Notes under the pieces: generated by a model
The model's input: only the letters and a program-made list of their open reading frames with translations
Databases searched by the model: none
What the model was told of the DNA's origin: nothing
NCBI GenBank assembly: GCA_950097015.1
Contig: CATNEN010000005.1
Location: forward strand, 4,331,501-4,395,500
DNA from: Macrostomum hystrix
Taxonomy: Eukaryota > Platyhelminthes > Macrostomidae
Length of the DNA: 64,000 nucleotides
Reading direction: 5' to 3'
In this document: positions 24,322 through 36,400 of the stretch, one piece after another
How positions within the stretch are numbered: position 1 is the stretch's first letter
How the letters are laid out: each line of letters starts with the position of its first letter
Program-made: the position numbers and the translations under genes

Positions 24322-24592
24322 TGTGGTTGTAGCCTTGTGGGTAGAGCGTCGGACTCACTATTTGAAGGTCGGGGATTCGATTCCTGACTCAAATGGAACA
24401 ATTTGTGTCCTTTAGCAAGATACTTGACTCAGCATTGCTTCAGCTGTTAAATGGGTACTGCAGCATTAGTTGGGATAATTGACGGTGGGTGTGGCGTCCC
24501 CCCAGTCCATGGACTGAACAGCCGTACGCAGCCTTCAGATGCACCGCGCAATAGCTGCGGCTGTGCTGTCGGCTGCACATGTGGCCTAATTA
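24322..24592 (+). repeat. SINE family B, near full-length copy
   Basis: The tRNA-like head shows an A-box-like GTAGCCTTGTGGGTAGAGCG and a B-box-like GGGGATTCGATTCC. The body contains GGAACAATTTGTGTCCTTTA, GTGGCGTCCCCCCAGTCCAT and GCGGCTGTGCTGTCGGCTGC, shared with copies near 26233, 29045, 46291 and 54101. Confidence 0.75.
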
Positions 24593-26232
24593 CAAACTAT
24601 AGTTACTTATGTAACACTTAACTTCTTTGCAAATACATCTCAATAGGACTCACATATTTTTACTCGCTAGTCTAAAGATCTGATTTTAATCAACGCAGAT
24701 CTAAAACTAAAAATAAACTATAAATACAAATTTTAAACACCGGTATAAAGTCAGTATCACTCAGCAGTAAAGTAATTTACCTGTGTTTACAGGCATAATA
24801 TGCAACCCTGTGCAGGGTCAAATCCGTGCATTGAGTACCCGCATCGCTAGAATGCTCTCATTCATGCATCATTCATCAGGCCTTCTAAATGGTTTCTACT
24901 AGCAACGGGTCGCTATTTTTTTGTCGTCTCGCGTGTTTATATTATTACGAGCCGCATTCCTTTCATCCTGAGCCGGTCGCAAAAAACTGAAGAATAGACA
25001 AACTGCAATGGGAATTGGACTTGGACTACAAAAAACTAAAAGTCGATTTAAAAAAAAAGTCCACTAAATGATCTATCATCAGCTAACCTCTGTTGAAAAT
25101 TTCATAGGTGACGTCGTTAATGTCGTCGTTAATGCCGACACGGATCACGGCTCAAAGCTAAATTACCAATCACTGGTCACTTCGAGTTTTACTATTTGCC
25201 GGGTCGTTTGGAGATCATAATCAAACTGGTCATTTGGAGGGTCATTAAAAATTGCTCATTTGAAGGATCATTATAAACTGCTCATTTGGAGGGTCATTAT
25301 AAACTGCTCATTTGGAGGTCACATGGAAACTGGTATTTTAGAGGGTCACAATGAAACTGGTCATTTGGTGGGTCATTAAAAACGGATCATTTGGAGCACT
25401 ACATGAAACTGGTCATTTGGTGGGTCATTAAAAACTGATCATTTGGTGGGTCATTAAAAACTGATCATTTGGAGCGCTACATGAAACGCGTTATTTTGGT
25501 GGGTCATTAAAAACTGATCATTTGGAGCGCTACATGAAACTGGTCATTTGGTGGGTCATTAAAAACTGATCATTTGGAGGGTTACAAGAAAACTGGTAAT
25601 TTAGAGGGTTACAATGAAATTAGTCATTAGGACGGTCATTATTTAACTGGTCATTTAAGAAAGTTTATAAAAAATGCTTGGACTACGAGACAGTTAGCTA
25701 CATTTAGACACCAAAATTTTTCTGTGGGCTGTATTTTTTTCGCAATTTTTTATTGCGAAAATGGATCTGCTGATGCGGCTGATGATGCCTTTGATGTTTT
25801 GGGTGACATCACTGATGGAGAATAATACAATTGTCTTGACAGCTGAATAGGACATAAATCACATTGCCTAATGACTATACTCAATCTGAGTTAGATATTG
25901 TCAGTGGGATAATGTTTTGACTTGATTCGCTATCATAGTGCGGCATCTACTCAGTCTCGCATGCGTTTCTGAGCTACAATAGTCACATAAAATTTGATAC
26001 GATATAACAAATCAAGCGTGACTCCACACTACGCCCCAGCTCCGGATGAATGTAGTCTAGAGTCTACATTTATATTGTGCGCCGAATGTCAATTTTTTGG
26101 TAGCAATTATTTTTTTAGAGAACGTTTCGTTAAACTCAAATTCCGTTATCCGGCCTAATGCTTTGTTTTACACTCTTCAAATAAATGTTCTAATAGTACA
26201 TGCTTGTGCTTGGAGTTGAATTAATATTAAAC
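24593..26232. other. Intergenic region around the 52-bp minisatellite
   Basis: Outside the array at 25190-25690 I see nothing I can name. Confidence 0.5.
25190..25690. repeat. Degenerate minisatellite, 26-27 bp half-units forming a 52-bp dimer
   Basis: Repeats of GGTCATTTGGTGGGTCATTA and GATCATTTGGAGCGCTACAT alternate, giving an approximately 52-bp higher unit, most regular at 25375-25570 and decayed at both edges. Confidence 0.75.
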
Positions 26233-26455
26233 ATCCACCCCAATTGGATAAGGTTGTTCAGTCCATGGACTGGGTGGTTGCCCATTATACCTATTTAACA
26301 ACTTGGTATGTTCTGACATTATGTTCTGAAGAAGTTTGGTGTTAAGTGTCTTGCTAAAGGACACAGATTGTTACAGTTGAATCAGGAATCGAACCCACAG
26401 CCTTTAAGTCGTGAGTCAAGTCCGACGCTCCAACAAACAGGCTACAACCATGATT
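26233..26455 (-). repeat. SINE family B, diverged copy
   Basis: Antisense copy. GTTCAGTCCATGGACTGG, CTTGCTAAAGGACACAGATT and GGAATCGAACCCACAGCCTT (antisense B-box) appear in the family order. Part of the middle is deleted. Confidence 0.65.
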
Positions 26456-26466
26456 AAGCTTTAGTC

Positions 26467-26745
26467 TGCCCATTTTACTGACTCCTGAGCACACACGCAC
26501 ATAGACACTGTATGCACGCTCACAAAAGATGTGTACATCTGCCCTGACTTTCACATCGTCAGACAGTGTACACTCTCACTGTGCCTTGGAGGTTGGCCCT
26601 TCAGGGCGTACGAGCAACTTGCTCGACAAGCCACCAAGCCTTCTCTCCGCGACTTCGCCGCAGATGAATGTGGCCTCGACACGAAATCGAGCTCAGAGAC
26701 CTGGGTGCGAGAGGCAAACGTGTTAGACTGCTCGGCCTCTGAACC
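26467..26745 (-). repeat. SINE family A, near full-length copy
   Basis: Antisense copy. It runs from ACTGACTCCTGAGCACAC (tail) through ATGTGTACATCTGCCCTGAC, TGTGCCTTGGAGGTTGGCCC and CAAGCCTTCTCTCCGCGACT to the tRNA-like head CGAGAGGCAAACGTGTTAG. Placed next to the SINE B copy. Confidence 0.75.
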
Positions 26746-27544
26746 CCTTCGTATTAAGCGATGACTTTAGAAAGTATTTATTCAGATCAGAATTAAACAT
26801 TTTCGATTTCCAATGTCAAGAGTAAGAATTTGAATTTCAAACAATAGTCTTAATGTTTACTGATTCGAAAATACATGTTAGCCTGGTTGCGGCAAAGGAA
26901 GCCAGAGTGCAAGACTGCTTTGTGAAAGACGTCACTCAAAGCTCTAAAAGTACGCTGTCATTTTGTTTACTATTATACTTCCAATTCAAAATTTACTGAC
27001 TCAAAGACTATATAAGAGTTGAATCATTCTTTTTGGTTAATTCAGAAGTGGTGCAGGAATTTATAGCCAAAGTTTTCTACAATGCTATGCAATGCCGAAG
27101 CAGTCTATTGCGGTTTTATCAGAATGCAATATATAGTACCAATGCACCAATAACCAATAGGCAGCCCTAGACCCAGCTATTCACACAACAATGAGGTTTC
27201 TCTCTATCCGTCCCTATGGCATTCTTTGACATCCAGTGCCTGTCACGTGACACTCTGAATCACGTGAAATTTCTATTAAAGAGAGCGTTCTGTATTCTAT
27301 TTTGACAAAATTTCCCCAGGCACCTTAAGACTAACAATATGCGAACGTTTTAGCCAATAACACGAGGCTGCCATTCATATATTCGCAATTCGCAATTCGC
27401 AACAAAATTACACTCATTGCTCTCCATGTTGTGTCTTCAATTTTACCATTGCATACCAGTGCGCGTAGATAATTTAGCTTTAAAACTAGACATGCTTAAA
27501 ACCAAAGAAAATGGGTAAAGGTACACCTGAGATTGATATAGTTC

Positions 27545-27660
27545 TTTGGAACTCGTGGAACAATTTGTGTCGTTCATTTTCAACTGGGATAATTGAGGGT
27601 GGGTGGGGCGCCCCGTTCAGTCCATGGACTGAACAGCCGTTAACACTGAACACGGTGTTA
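27545..27660 (+). repeat. SINE family B, fragment
   Basis: Contains GGAACAATTTGTGTC, then after a deletion CTGGGATAATTGAGGGTGGG and CAGTCCATGGACTGAACAGC. Confidence 0.55.
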
Positions 27661-28469
27661 TTCGCTAACACACGCAGTGCATGGGCCCAACTGCTAGGTT
27701 TCATAAATGTTATCTTATGTTTCGGAAGACCCTACTACGAAAATTGGACAACGCAGAAGATAACTGTAGTCAGTGTTGTTAGTTAGCTATTTTCTAAAAA
27801 TGAACTTTAAATGGCCTGGTTGTCATATTTTGCACTTTTACAGTTTTCTCTTTCTTTCTTGTGGTGAATGAAAAGCGAGCGTATGATTGAGTGGTTCAAC
27901 ACTGGGGGTAGCAAATGTTGAATGAAATTCTGCACGAGGTCAAATTTTTCTGAATGCATCGAATACTTCTGAATTGGGAAAATGATTCGCTACATTTTCA
28001 TAGTTTGAATTTGCTTGAATTTGCTTGAATTTGCTTTCAGTCTCGACTATTAATTTACAATTTGATACAAATAGTCATATTAGATAAATGTTCTTTCTTA
28101 CGCTAACCATTGTTGCGTCTCGCCCATTGGAAGGGTAAACAATATGTCACTGCCTGGAATGGTATCGAGATTATTAAAAAATACGAATTAAACTCTTTGC
28201 TGGAATACTTTCTACACTAAAGTGCAATGTCTTTTCAACTTGTGTGCCGCACCCTGCGAACCGGCCAATACGTATTTGTTCCGCTCGTGTCTTTCAGGAC
28301 AAAAAATTGCGGCAAAGTCATTTAGTTGCATTCATTGTGCATAAAACAATATGCCATGGAGCTAGCTTATGCAGCCCTGGTTACTGTGCCTATTATAGAC
28401 CTTGTCACGCTGTGTAAGGATTTAGTCCTCCGGAGAAAATAACGTTTAACTTAATTGCGTTTTGGGATA

Positions 28470-28495
28470 TGCTGCTGCTGCTGCTGCTGCTAGGT
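28470..28495 (+). repeat. (CTG)n microsatellite
   Basis: About seven to eight CTG repeats within ATATGCTGCTGCTG...CTAGG. A (CAG)n tract lies about 220 bp downstream. Confidence 0.85.
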
Positions 28496-28707
28496 TTGCT
28501 TTGCTTGGTGGCCTGGACCATTGTGAAGAATGAAAGGCTAGCATGTAGCGACAGTGGAATGCTGCATAATTGTAGTATAGCCAGTCATAGCATTTATTGA
28601 TCTGAAGATTCCACTAGCTAGCCGCTCGCTTCAATCCAGTCTGGCCCTATAATCTTGATTCACACTCCTCACTGACGCGCTCTATGCAACCAAAAACTTA
28701 GAGTGCA

Positions 28708-28740
28708 GAAGGAAGCAGCAGCAGCAGCAGCAGCAGCACT
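28708..28740 (+). repeat. (CAG)n microsatellite
   Basis: About nine to ten CAG repeats, complementary to the CTG tract upstream. Confidence 0.85.
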
Positions 28741-29044
28741 AGTTGATTCGGTGCAGGCTGCATAAGTTCCAGAAGTCAGAACAAACAGTTTCTACGCTGA
28801 TGCATAAAGATCTGGACAGGACCAACGAGGCCCAACCCAACCTCGTGAAGCCTTAAGCCATGAAGTAAACAGCGCTATTTTGCATAGTGCCAGGAGAAAA
28901 CGCTGGAATCATAGCTCGATAGCAAATAGAGAGCAACCGACCGCAACCTAAAAAAGTACATTTCCAGGCTTTTCCTGACTAGCTTGTAGGATTTCTGGGA
29001 TTCTACAACATTTCTCGGAATTCGGAATTTCCCGGAGCCAGTGG

Positions 29045-29320
29045 GTACAGTGACGTGACTCACACCGTTCGCGGGTTCGATTCCCGACTCCACTGGAACA
29101 ATTTGTGTCCTTTAGCAAGATACTTACCTCTGCATTGCTTCAGTTCACCCAGCCGTTAAATTGGTACCAGCATTAGCTGGGATGATTGAGGGTGGGTGTG
29201 GCGTCCCCCGAGTCCATGGACTGAACAGCTGTACGCAGTCTTCAGATGCGCCGTGCAATAGCTGCGGCTGTGCTGTCGGCTGCACATCTGGCCCAATCGG
29301 GGCAGGTGCAATCAGTTTAT
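29045..29320 (+). repeat. SINE family B, copy with truncated head
   Basis: B-box GCGGGTTCGATTCCCGACTC, then GGAACAATTTGTGTCCTTTA and the conserved GTGGCGTCCCCCGAGTCCAT and GGCTGTGCTGTCGGCTGCAC. The A-box part of the head is lost. Confidence 0.75.
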
Positions 29321-30351
29321 TATTTCCTAATGAATAAATGCTTCAGTAAATTTAGCACATTTTAAAATTGCTTAATTGGTTGCATTCAAATCCTGGATTC
29401 TCAGGGATTATATTTTAACAATGACTTCTCCGGTGTCAAAATTTCTCTGGATTAAAATTTTCTAGTATTTCTCGGGATAAAGAATAGGCCGGGATACTGG
29501 GATTGGGATTTCCCGGGATTGAGGTCGGGAATTGCAATCCCTGCTAGCAAACCACTGAACAGGCCACAATGTAAAGTTCTATTTCTCTATAGTTAAAACT
29601 AGCGGAATGTAAGTCATGGCTTATGGAGGCCATAGTTGGCCATGAAGAATGCACTATCTGACGGTATTCCCCAAAACACTGCCCAATTTTGTCGTTGCGA
29701 ACCGCGTGACTCCACTTATTTTTGGTCCTTATCCCCTACACCAAAAATACCCCCCAAGCTCTGGCTTTAACAGCACCGGGTCAGAGAAACAGGGATAGGG
29801 AAAGAGGGGTTGTGGAAGCCTCAAACGCCCAGTGGCGACGATAATGTACACTCAAGATTTGGAGTAATGCTCTGAACTAGCGGACCCCGCCTCCGCCTGC
29901 TGTCTAGGGCCGGTGGCTGTCTGTGGGGTGGCGGGGTGGGGGCGCCAAGCGATCCAATCGCCCCGTTTTGCGGAAAGAGGAAAGCAAGTTGTGGTCTAGT
30001 GTGGTCCTAGAGCCTATTGCTTCTGGCTTTTGGGATAGGGCCACTTTGGAGAGCAATGGTTGGCTGACGCCGTATGAATGAAGGGAGGAGGTGGCGTCCC
30101 AGAGCGAGGAAGTAAAAATGGGGAGATAGAGATAGAGACAGGATAGAGCGATAAAAACAACACCAAGAGAGTCCGCTTCACGGTGGCTTTCTGTGCGAAC
30201 ATTTGAGGATCTATTTATTAGATTGCAGTTGCTTACTACTTTTCATTAGCTTGTTTATTGCTTTTATTGAGAAGCAATTTAATAGTCGAACAAGTCCAGC
30301 ATAGCATTTGGCATTTTGAATGACTATACTAAAGCAACAATTGTGAATCAC
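29321..30351. other. Upstream region of the Ig-domain gene
   Basis: No gene. A GC-rich patch at about 29880-29975 lies roughly 400 bp before the proposed start codon and could be part of a promoter. A short upstream frame (ATG at 30320, nine codons) precedes the proposed start. Confidence 0.3.
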
Positions 30352-30442
30352 ATGTCTGCAGCCTGCCAGCACTGCCTTGGCAGTCGGCGCCCGCTGGTCT
30401 GTCTATTGGCTTGGCTCGTTTTGCTGCTAACGCGACAGACTT
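30352..30442 (+). CDS. Ig gene exon 1: probable signal peptide
   Basis: ATG at 30352 encodes MSAACQHCLGSRRP, then the hydrophobic core LVCLLAWLVLLLT, then RQT, ending one base into a Cys codon at donor TT|GTGAGA. The phase-1 end fits the phase-1 start of the Ig1 exon and gives ...RQTCGVILSEHTG. Signal peptide followed by a phase-1 intron is the usual design of Ig receptors. Not proven; a further 5' exon could exist. Confidence 0.6.
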
Positions 30443-33400
30443 GTGAGAAATCTCTGCTCTATTATGGACTGCTTTGCCTCTGCTTGTTTTCGTCCGGTTT
30501 TCTTTATGAGCACTTTGACAGAGAACACACTTGAACAAAGACTGAACTATACTCACTGGTGGACAGCTGATGCTATCTCCACAGATTGGGGCTGTGCCAT
30601 AAAGTATACCAAAGCTAAGCAAACACTCCAGACCATAACAACAATGATTTACAGAGCTACATAGCTGGCGATCGATTGCTAGTAGAAAGACAAGGGGGTA
30701 GTTCAAATTCCCAATGCCTACTTCCCAAACCGAATGACCGATGACCGTGGAACTCGTGTAGCCATATTGATTTGAAATTGCGCCGTGGTCTTTGTAAAAA
30801 CAAGCAAAAACAATCAGGATCAGGACGCTAGAAGTGCCGGCATAAATGCTCTTAAAATGATACTAAATAAACTAGCTAAACAAACTCTATTCATGATAAA
30901 CCTTTATGAGTTCTCACTGTTTTATCAGGCTTGGCCTTATCTTCAACCGATAACGAGACCTGTACACCTGTAAACAAATCCAATATCGCCAACATTTTAC
31001 CTGTTACTTACTCATTTCTACCGGTATTTTCCGCGTTTCCACAAGTCTTTTCAAATCGGAACAATGTGACAAATTCAATAGACCATTAGGTACCTATATC
31101 TGGTCCTAGATTACACTATGCATCAGCTATAGAGATACATATTTTTGGTAATAAGCTGAGTATGGGAATAAGTGATTTTGCTGAAACTGATCCTTGAATG
31201 CGTCCTAGACAGGTGCTGCATGCGCCCGTTGCTTAGAGATGGCAATTAGCTAGCTATAGGCAAGCCAAAAATGTGTCACTAATGCCGACAGCATCTGTCA
31301 CCCATATTTTAACATCGACGGGATAATTTCAGTCCTGTCGCCAGCCTTTATTTCTATCCGATTTTGTATCCCAAATATCCCAAAAAACTATTCGCAGACT
31401 TGCAGAGACCAAGGATAGATGGTATAATAGCTGAGTTTAGTAAAATTACGGAAGCTTGGTGTGTGAGTTGCATGGAGGAGGTGTATAATATTAATAATAA
31501 TAAAAAAAGATAGATTAGACTATGCCACAATTTTGCCAGATGTGCAGCTGGCGCATCTGAAGGCTGCGTGTGTACTGCTTTTCAGTCCATGGACCAAATT
31601 TCTACCCCCAAATAATCTGATAATAAGTAGCTTAGAACCTGGCTATTGTATACCACTATCGAAGTTTACTTTGGGGTTATACTGCATTGTTGGGATCTAT
31701 ATACTTCAGACACTTCAGACTGCAGTCTCACGTTGAGGAGACTGTCTGCGTACATTGCTGGCTGCTGTTAATGTTTTGCTCCTATTTTGCCATTCTCTCC
31801 CATATAGCCGTCCCTGTCTGAGCTGATGGATGTACTTCGCAGTCTATTGTGTGTCAGCTTCAGCATGACTAAAAATTCATCAATAGAATTAGTATGCAAA
31901 TATGGTCTGCACCTTCTGAACTGACTCAACTAGCTAGCTAGCTGTCCTATACTTTTGTAAGCCAGTCTGCAAAACTGATTGCACAATCTGAACAAAAAAA
32001 CTATTGAAGGCCATCAGAATTAGGCCCATCCGTCTGTCGTTTACCGTTTTGCTGTATTGTGTCTGTCATGCAATTGGTACCCTCTACTGTGGCTGTCACT
32101 CCTTTGTCTCTGTTCTGCCTGTCACTCCATTATCTCTGTTCTGTCTGTCACTCTATCATCTCTGTTCCGTCTGTCACTCCATTATCTCTGTTATGTCTGT
32201 CACTCCATTATCTCTGTTCTGTCTGTCACTCCTTTGTCTCTGTTCTGTCTGTCACTCCATCGTCTCTGTTCTGTCTGTCACTCCATCGTCTCTGTTCTGT
32301 CTGTCACTCCATTATCTCTGTTCTGTCTGTCACTCCATTATCTCTGTTCTGTCTGTCACTCTATCATCTGTGTTCTGTCTGTCACTCCATTATCTCTGTT
32401 CTGTCTGTCACTCCATTATACCTGTTCTGTCTGTCACTCCATTAACTCTTTTCTGTCTGTCACTCCATTGTCTCTGTTCCGTCTGTCACTAAATCATCTC
32501 TGTTCCGTCTGTCACTCCATTATCTCTGTTCTGTCTGTCACTCCATTATCTCTGTTCTGTCTGTCACTCTATCATCTGTGTTCTGTCTGTCACTCCATTA
32601 TCTCTGTTCTGTCTGTCACTCCATTATACCTGTTCTGTCTGTCACTCCATTATACCTGTTCTGTCTGTCACTCCATTTACTCTTTTCTGTCTGTCACTCC
32701 ATTGTCTCTGTTCCGTCTGTCACTCCATTATCTCTGTTCTGTCTGTCACTCTATGATCTGTGTTCTGTCTGTCACTCCATTGTCTCTGTTCCGTCTGTCA
32801 CTAAATCATCTCTGTTCCGTCCGTCACTCCATCGTCTCTGTTCTGTCTGTCACTCCATTGTCTCTGTTCTGTCTGTCACCCCATTGTCTCTATTCTGTCT
32901 GTCACTCCATCGTCTCTTTTCTGTCTGTCACTCCATTATCTCTGTTCTGTCTGTCACTCCATCGTCTCTGTTCTGTCTGTCACTCCATTGTCTCTATTCT
33001 GTCTGTCACTCCATTGTCTCTATTCTGTCTGTCACTCCATCGTCTCTTTTCTGTCTGTCACTCCATTGTCTCTATTCTGTCTGTCACTCCATCGTCTCTG
33101 TTCTGTCTGTCACTCCATTATCTCTGTTCTGTCTGTCACTCCATCAAGTCTGGAATTTAGCTCAGTCGCGTGGCGTCACTGATCCAGCTATGGGCTCAGG
33201 TCTCACAATTTTACGGCTCATAAAAAAGCAGAATTTTTCATGCTTAATCGATTGAATCGCTTTTTTCACATTGTGCTGTCTGTTTAATAGTACAACTAAA
33301 TCTTCTTGTGAACTGTAATGGAGGAGTCATTGAGTTTCAGTTCATATTAATGAATTTGCTTCTTTTTAAAAATTTTGTATACCACCAAGCTTTGGAAAAT

Positions 33401-36400
33401 CCAATAAATTGATTGGCTACTAAAGCTTAAGTTTTATTGACGAAAAAGGCATCCTTTGTTTAAAAATACCATAAATAACAATTGGCTTTATGAAATGTAT
33501 GCTAGTTAAGCTGAAATTCGATCACAATATATGCACTTTAACTTTATTTTAAGTATCAAACAAAATCATGCGTTGCATGGACTTTAAATGCTGTGTATAG
33601 CTAGGTAGCAAAATACTCGTATGTACTTAAAATATCTCGCAGAAATTTCTTAGTTTTGATAAATATTACGCTCGTAAAATCCCAAATTAATAGAATTTGT
33701 TCTGTCTGAACATTCTACATTCTAACATTCCATTAAACATTCTAAGAATGTTTAAACATTCATCGATTTCTATATCCTTAAATCCCCAGATTTCTAGATC
33801 CTAGATAATCCCTAGATTTATAGATCCTAGCTAATCCCCAGACTTATAGATCCTATAATTCCCAGATTTCAAGATCCTATAATCCCCAGATTTCAAGATC
33901 CTATAATCCCCAGATTTCTAGATCCTAGATAATCCCTAGATTTCTAGATCCTAGATAATCCCCAGATTCCTAGATCCTAGATAATCCCCAGATTTCTAGA
34001 TCCTAGATAATCCCTAGATTTCTAGATCCTAAAATCCCCAGATTTCAAGATCCTATAATCCCCAGATTTCTAGATCCTATAATCCCCAGATTTCTAGATC
34101 CTAGATAATCCCCAGATTTATAGATCCTATAATCTTCATATTTCTAGATCCTAGATAATCCCCAGATTTCTAGATCCTAGATAATCCCCAGATTTATAGA
34201 TCCTATAATCCCCAGATTTCTAGATCCTAGATAATCCCCATATTTCTAGATCCTAGATAATCCCCAGATTTATAGATCCTATAATCCCCAGATTTCTAGA
34301 TCCTAGATAATCCCCAGATTTCTAGATCCTAGATAATCCCCAGATTTATAGATCCTAAAATCCCCAGATTTCTAGATCCTAGATAATCCCCAGATTTCTA
34401 GATCCTAGATAATCCTCAGATTTCTAGATCCTAAAATCCCCAGATTTCTAGATCCTAGATAATTCTCAGATTTCTAGATCCTAAAATCCCCAGATTTCTA
34501 GATCCTAGATAATCCTCAGATTTCTAGATCCTAAAATCCCCAGATTTCTAGATCCTAGCTAATCCCCAGATTTATAGATCCTAAAATCCCCAGATTTCTA
34601 GATCCTAGATAATCCCCAGATTTCTAGATCCTAGATAATCCCCAGATTTCTAGATCCTATAATCCCCAGATTTCTAGATCCTATAATCCCCAGATTTCTA
34701 GATCCTAGCTAATCCCCAGATTTATAGATCCTATAGTCCCCAGATTTCAAGATCCTATAGTCCCCAGATTTCTAGATCCTATAATCCCCAGATTTCTAGA
34801 TCCTAGATAATCCCCAGATTTATAGATCCTATAATCCCCAGATTTCTAGATCCTAGATAATCCCCAGATTTCTAGATCCTATAATCCCCAGATTTCTAGA
34901 TCCTAGCTAATCCCCAGATTTATAGATCCTAAAATCCCCATATTTCTAGATCCTAGATAATCCCCAGATTTATAGATCCTAAAATCCCCAGATTTCTAGA
35001 TCCTAGATAATCCCCAGATTTCTAGATCCTAGATAATCCCCAGATTTATAGATCCTAAAATCCCCAGATTTCTAGATCCTAGATAACCCCCAGATTTCTA
35101 GATCCTAGATAATCCTCAGATTTCTAGATCCTAAAATCCCCAGATTTCTAGATCCTAGATAATTCTCAGATTTCTAGATCCTAAAATCCCCAGATTTCTA
35201 GATCCTAGATAATTCTCAGATTTCTAGATCCTAAAATCCCCAGATTTCTAGATCCTAGCTAATCCCCAGATTTATAGATCCTAAAATCCCCAGATTTCTA
35301 GATCCTAGATAATCTCCAGATTTCTAGATCCTAGATAATCCCCAGATTTCTAGATCCTATAATCCCCAGATTTCTAGATCCTAGAGAATCCCTAGATTTC
35401 TAGATCCTAAAATCCCCAAATTTCAAGATCCTAGATAATCCCCAGATTTCTAGATCCTAAAATCCCCAGATTTCTAGATCCTAGATAATTCCCAGATTTC
35501 TAGATCCTAAAATCCCCAGATTTCTAGATCCTAGAGAATCCCTAGATTTCTAGATCCTAAAATGCCCAGATTTCTAGATCCTATAGTCCCCAGATTTCTA
35601 GATCCTATAATCCCCAGATTTCTAGATCCTAGATAATCCCCAGATTTATAGATCCTATAATCCCCAGATTTCTAGATCCTAGATAATCCCCAGATTTCTA
35701 GATCCTAGATAATCCCCAGATTTATAGACCCTAAAATCCCCAGATTTCTAGATCCTAGATAATCCCCAGATTTCTATATTAGGAGCTTCAAAGAGTTTTT
35801 TAGTTTGTCGGCCCTTAATCTAGATTGCGATGCAGCAACCGTAATTCCAAATCGTGAACTCCGCTAATCTCTCTCTCCAGGTGGCGTAATCCTATCTGAG
35901 CACACAGGTCCAGTGCCGGAGTTCTTTCTGGAGCCGCCGGCGGAATTCTTGGCCACAGTCGGTGGACCAGCCGCAGCCAATCAGCTGGTTTGCCGATTGA
36001 AAAGTGGCGCCAACTCAGACGGCATTAAACTCCACTGGCTGTTTGAAGAGTTCAGCTTCAATTCGTCCAGCGATCAAATTGTCGTGACTGCGAACCACTC
36101 GATTGTCGCCGGTTCCAAAGCGCCGTTTGTCGACCTCGGCGACGGTCGCTTGGAGGTTGACCGCAGCGTCGGAGAAGACAGATTCCAGCTGCCCGATGTT
36201 GGCGTCAGGTCGAGTCTGCCCTCTCGCTACAGAGTGTACTGCATGGCTAGGGACGAACGAACTGGCTTTGTCACTCTGTCTAGGAAGACCATTGTTAGGA
36301 AAGGTGAGTGGCGAGATTAACTACCTACTTAATGTACTTTAGGGCGGATCTGGCTGGATTTTAAGTAGGAATTCTTGTGGGATTGCAAATAGATCCTATG

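Larger units (their letters stand above)
26746..29044. other. Intergenic region
   Basis: No gene recognised. Holds a SINE B fragment at 27545-27660, a short 12-bp repeat (GAATTTGCTT-containing) near 28005-28040, and CTG and CAG microsatellites near 28470 and 28710. Confidence 0.5.

Noticed and set aside
32004-33255. Long Ser/Leu/Cys/His repeat frames
   Set aside because: All three plus frames are open because a 26-bp C/T-rich unit cycles through frames with few stops; there is no non-repeat protein content.
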